Made by a program: the position numbers and the translations under genes. DNA of 64,000 nucleotides from Saccharicrinis sp963677655 (lineage in GTDB: Bacteria; Bacteroidota; Bacteroidia; Bacteroidales; Marinilabiliaceae). Position 1 is the stretch's first letter. Each line of letters begins with the position of its first letter. Shown piece after piece: positions 62,401 to 64,000 of this stretch. The notes beneath the pieces are model-generated. The model was given only the letters and a program-made list of their open reading frames with translations, had not been told where the DNA came from and did no database searches. Location of the stretch: assembly GCA_963677655.1 (NCBI GenBank), contig OY782088.1; one strand, given 5' to 3'.

Positions 62401-63876
62401 CTAGCTTTTATTTTTTAGAGAATTCGCAATATAAAAAATTACAAAACCAGTTATGAAAATTGCTGAGGTTCCTGTTACAATGGCCAGATAACTATGAAAA
62501 TCAGCTCCCGGAATATTGGGGCCAAATAGATTAGAACCAATAGTTAGATATAAAATAACCAATACACCAACTATAGTTGACATAATAACCGGAAAATTTC
62601 CCTTCACTCTCGTAAATGCTGCTAACAGGAATAAACCAAGCATTCCTCCACTAAATATGGATGCAAGACTCCACCATGCATCTAATGCTGATTTTACATT
62701 AATCATGGCAATGCCGATTGTTGTCCCTATAGCACTAATAATTACAGATGAGATATAAAGAATTTTCATTGCATCTCTATCTGTTGCATGTTTATTAAAA
62801 TATCGTTTGTAATAATCAGTTAAGAAAACGGTTGCTGAACTATTAAAACTTGTAGATATTGTACTCATACCAGCTGCAAATACAGAAGCAATTAATAATC
62901 CGCTTAAACCTGGAGGAAGAAAGTTTACAATGAAGTATGGGAAAATTCTATCCGACTGAGATGCTATTTCTGCAGGTAAAGTTTCAACCCCCGAGTTAAA
63001 ATATGAAAATAGGGCTGTACCTATAAATAAAAATACTAATGAAACAGGAATGTATATTAAACCTCCTGTTAAAGCCGATCGTTTTGCATCAGCATCTGTT
63101 TTGGAGGCCATGTATCTTTGTACGTAGTTTTGGTCAATACCAAAGTTTTGTAAGTTGATAAAGATACCATAAACAAGAACAACCCAAAATGTGGGTTGAT
63201 TGAGCTGAAGGCCAAAACTTCCTAAACTAAATTTATGATGTTCCTGGGCAATCTTAAAAAGCTGTCCTGGACCTTCTGGCATGTCAAACATTAAATATAT
63301 GGCACATACAAAGGCTCCGGTTATTAATACAATACCCTGTATAGCATCAGTCCAAACTACAGCCTGAATTCCTCCTAATATAGAGTATAGAGTAACCACA
63401 ATACCTGTAACCACAATAATAGTTGCAATATCCCATCCAAATACTGCGTTTAATGCAATGGCTAACAAATATAAAATTGTACCTACACGCATTAATTGCG
63501 TAAGTAAGTAACATATGGAGACGTATATTCTGGCCCAGCCACCAAAACGATTTTCGAGAAATGTATAGGCTGATGGACTATTAATTTTCCGATATAGTGG
63601 AACAAAAAAGAAAACAGCAATTACTGCAGCTATGGGTATGGATAAACTAAAAACAAAAGCATTCCAATTTCCCATATACGAATTTCCGGGTAATGCCAAA
63701 AAACTAATGCTACTTACAAAAGTTGCAAAAATTGACATCGTAATTACCCATCGCGGAATAGAATGACTACCAAGAGTGTAATCAGATTCAGTTTTATTCT
63801 TTCTGAAAAAGGAACCACCAAAAACGGTGATTCCTAGCATATATAACAAAAAAACAAGTAAATCGAGAAACTTCAT
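62401..63876 (-). CDS. Sodium:solute symporter (SSS family)
   Basis: A 491-residue inner-membrane transporter with about 13 hydrophobic helices. SSS signatures: FLALPGNSYMGNWNAF near the first helices, GGIQAVVWTDAIQGIVLITGA and the Na-site helix GLLIASVFAAGMSTISTSFNSSATV. Members of this type in Bacteroidota often carry sugars, sialic acid or other organic acids; I cannot choose. A start at TTG 63882 is possible, but the ATG at 63876 (MKFLDLLVFLLYM) is better. It lies 13 bp after another minus-strand gene cut by the right edge, so they are probably co-transcribed. Confidence 0.93.
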   Translation of the reverse strand: MKFLDLLVFLLYMLGITVFGGSFFRKNKTESDYTLGSHSIPRWVITMSIFATFVSSISFLALPGNSYMGNWNAFVFSLSIPIAAVIAVFFFVPLYRKINSPSAYTFLENRFGGWARIYVSICYLLTQLMRVGTILYLLAIALNAVFGWDIATIIVVTGIVVTLYSILGGIQAVVWTDAIQGIVLITGAFVCAIYLMFDMPEGPGQLFKIAQEHHKFSLGSFGLQLNQPTFWVVLVYGIFINLQNFGIDQNYVQRYMASKTDADAKRSALTGGLIYIPVSLVFLFIGTALFSYFNSGVETLPAEIASQSDRIFPYFIVNFLPPGLSGLLIASVFAAGMSTISTSFNSSATVFLTDYYKRYFNKHATDRDAMKILYISSVIISAIGTTIGIAMINVKSALDAWWSLASIFSGGMLGLFLLAAFTRVKGNFPVIMSTIVGVLVILYLTIGSNLFGPNIPGADFHSYLAIVTGTSAIFITGFVIFYIANSLKNKS

Positions 63877-63889
63877 AGGCAAGACTTTG

Positions 63890-64000
63890 TTATTGATTGA
63901 TTAATGTTTTCATATCCTGAAAAGCGTCATACAAATCGTTTAACTTAATATAGTCTTGAGATGTTGGTTCAGTGTATTGTGTTCTTGTAACTGTTGTTAA
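63890..64000 (-). CDS. C-terminal end of a gene cut by the right edge
   Basis: An open frame on the minus strand runs in from the right edge to a TAA at 63890-63892. The last residues read QDYIKLNDLYDAFQDMKTL, then INQ at the end. I do not recognise the family. The 13-bp gap to the symporter implies an operon, so it is likely an enzyme acting on the carried solute. At 36 codons, the product call stays open. Confidence 0.6.
   Translation of the reverse strand, partial: LTTVTRTQYTEPTSQDYIKLNDLYDAFQDMKTLINQ

Overview
The window comes from a low-GC member of the Bacteroidota, probably a marine or sediment Bacteroidales/Marinilabiliales-type bacterium. The lineage call rests on a SusC/SusD pair, a hybrid two-component regulator (HTCS), SusC-style TonB-dependent receptors, type B L31, and promoters with the TTTG / TAnnTTTG form before rpmE2 and tRNA-His. 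I cannot name a genus.

Region 1 (1-9.6 kb) is mostly housekeeping: a SPOR membrane protein cut by the left edge, an AI-2E family permease, an ADP-ribosylglycohydrolase homologue with altered metal-site motifs, Lon protease, L31, a GNAT-like protein, a PLP enzyme of aminotransferase class V, a HEAT-like protein and tRNA-His.

Region 2 (9.6-20.8 kb) looks like a general-stress and signalling block: Dps, a tandem universal stress protein, YtxH, a second AI-2E permease, an MscS channel, a coiled-coil lipoprotein, CsbD, a cytoplasmic PAS kinase with a stand-alone receiver, then a hybrid kinase and an NtrC-type sigma-54 activator. Two short motifs, AAACTGTAGA and TTCCACAAT/ATTGTGGAA, recur in three of its promoter regions and may be a shared operator.

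Region 3 (21.1-44.6 kb) is a polysaccharide utilisation locus, all on the + strand: GH2, a lipoprotein metallophosphoesterase, SusC, SusD, GH92, GH43, GH89 (NAGLU type), an HGSNAT/NagX-like membrane acetyltransferase, an HTCS and GH28. The predicted activities (beta-galactose, alpha-mannose-like, alpha-GlcNAc, GH43 and GH28 linkages) suggest a complex glycan or glycoprotein target with alpha-GlcNAc caps, possibly phosphorylated. A gap inside the locus holds an unusual 20/21-bp tandem repeat built on GTAACAT and a 15-bp extragenic palindrome.

Region 4 (44.7-53.2 kb) has a second Lon, thioredoxin, a berberine-bridge-like FAD oxidase, a CAT-anticodon tRNA, a HAD phosphatase, a SPOR lipoprotein and a PhoB/PhoR-like pair.

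Region 5 (53.5-64 kb) has a PiT phosphate permease with a PhoU-like tail, then a TonB-dependent receptor paired with a surface-type lipoprotein made of two near-identical beta-helix halves. This pair is the best candidate for an undescribed uptake system; its placement suggests phosphate or phosphorylated ligands, but that is inference. AlkD-type DNA glycosylase, a sodium:solute symporter and the tail of another gene close the window.
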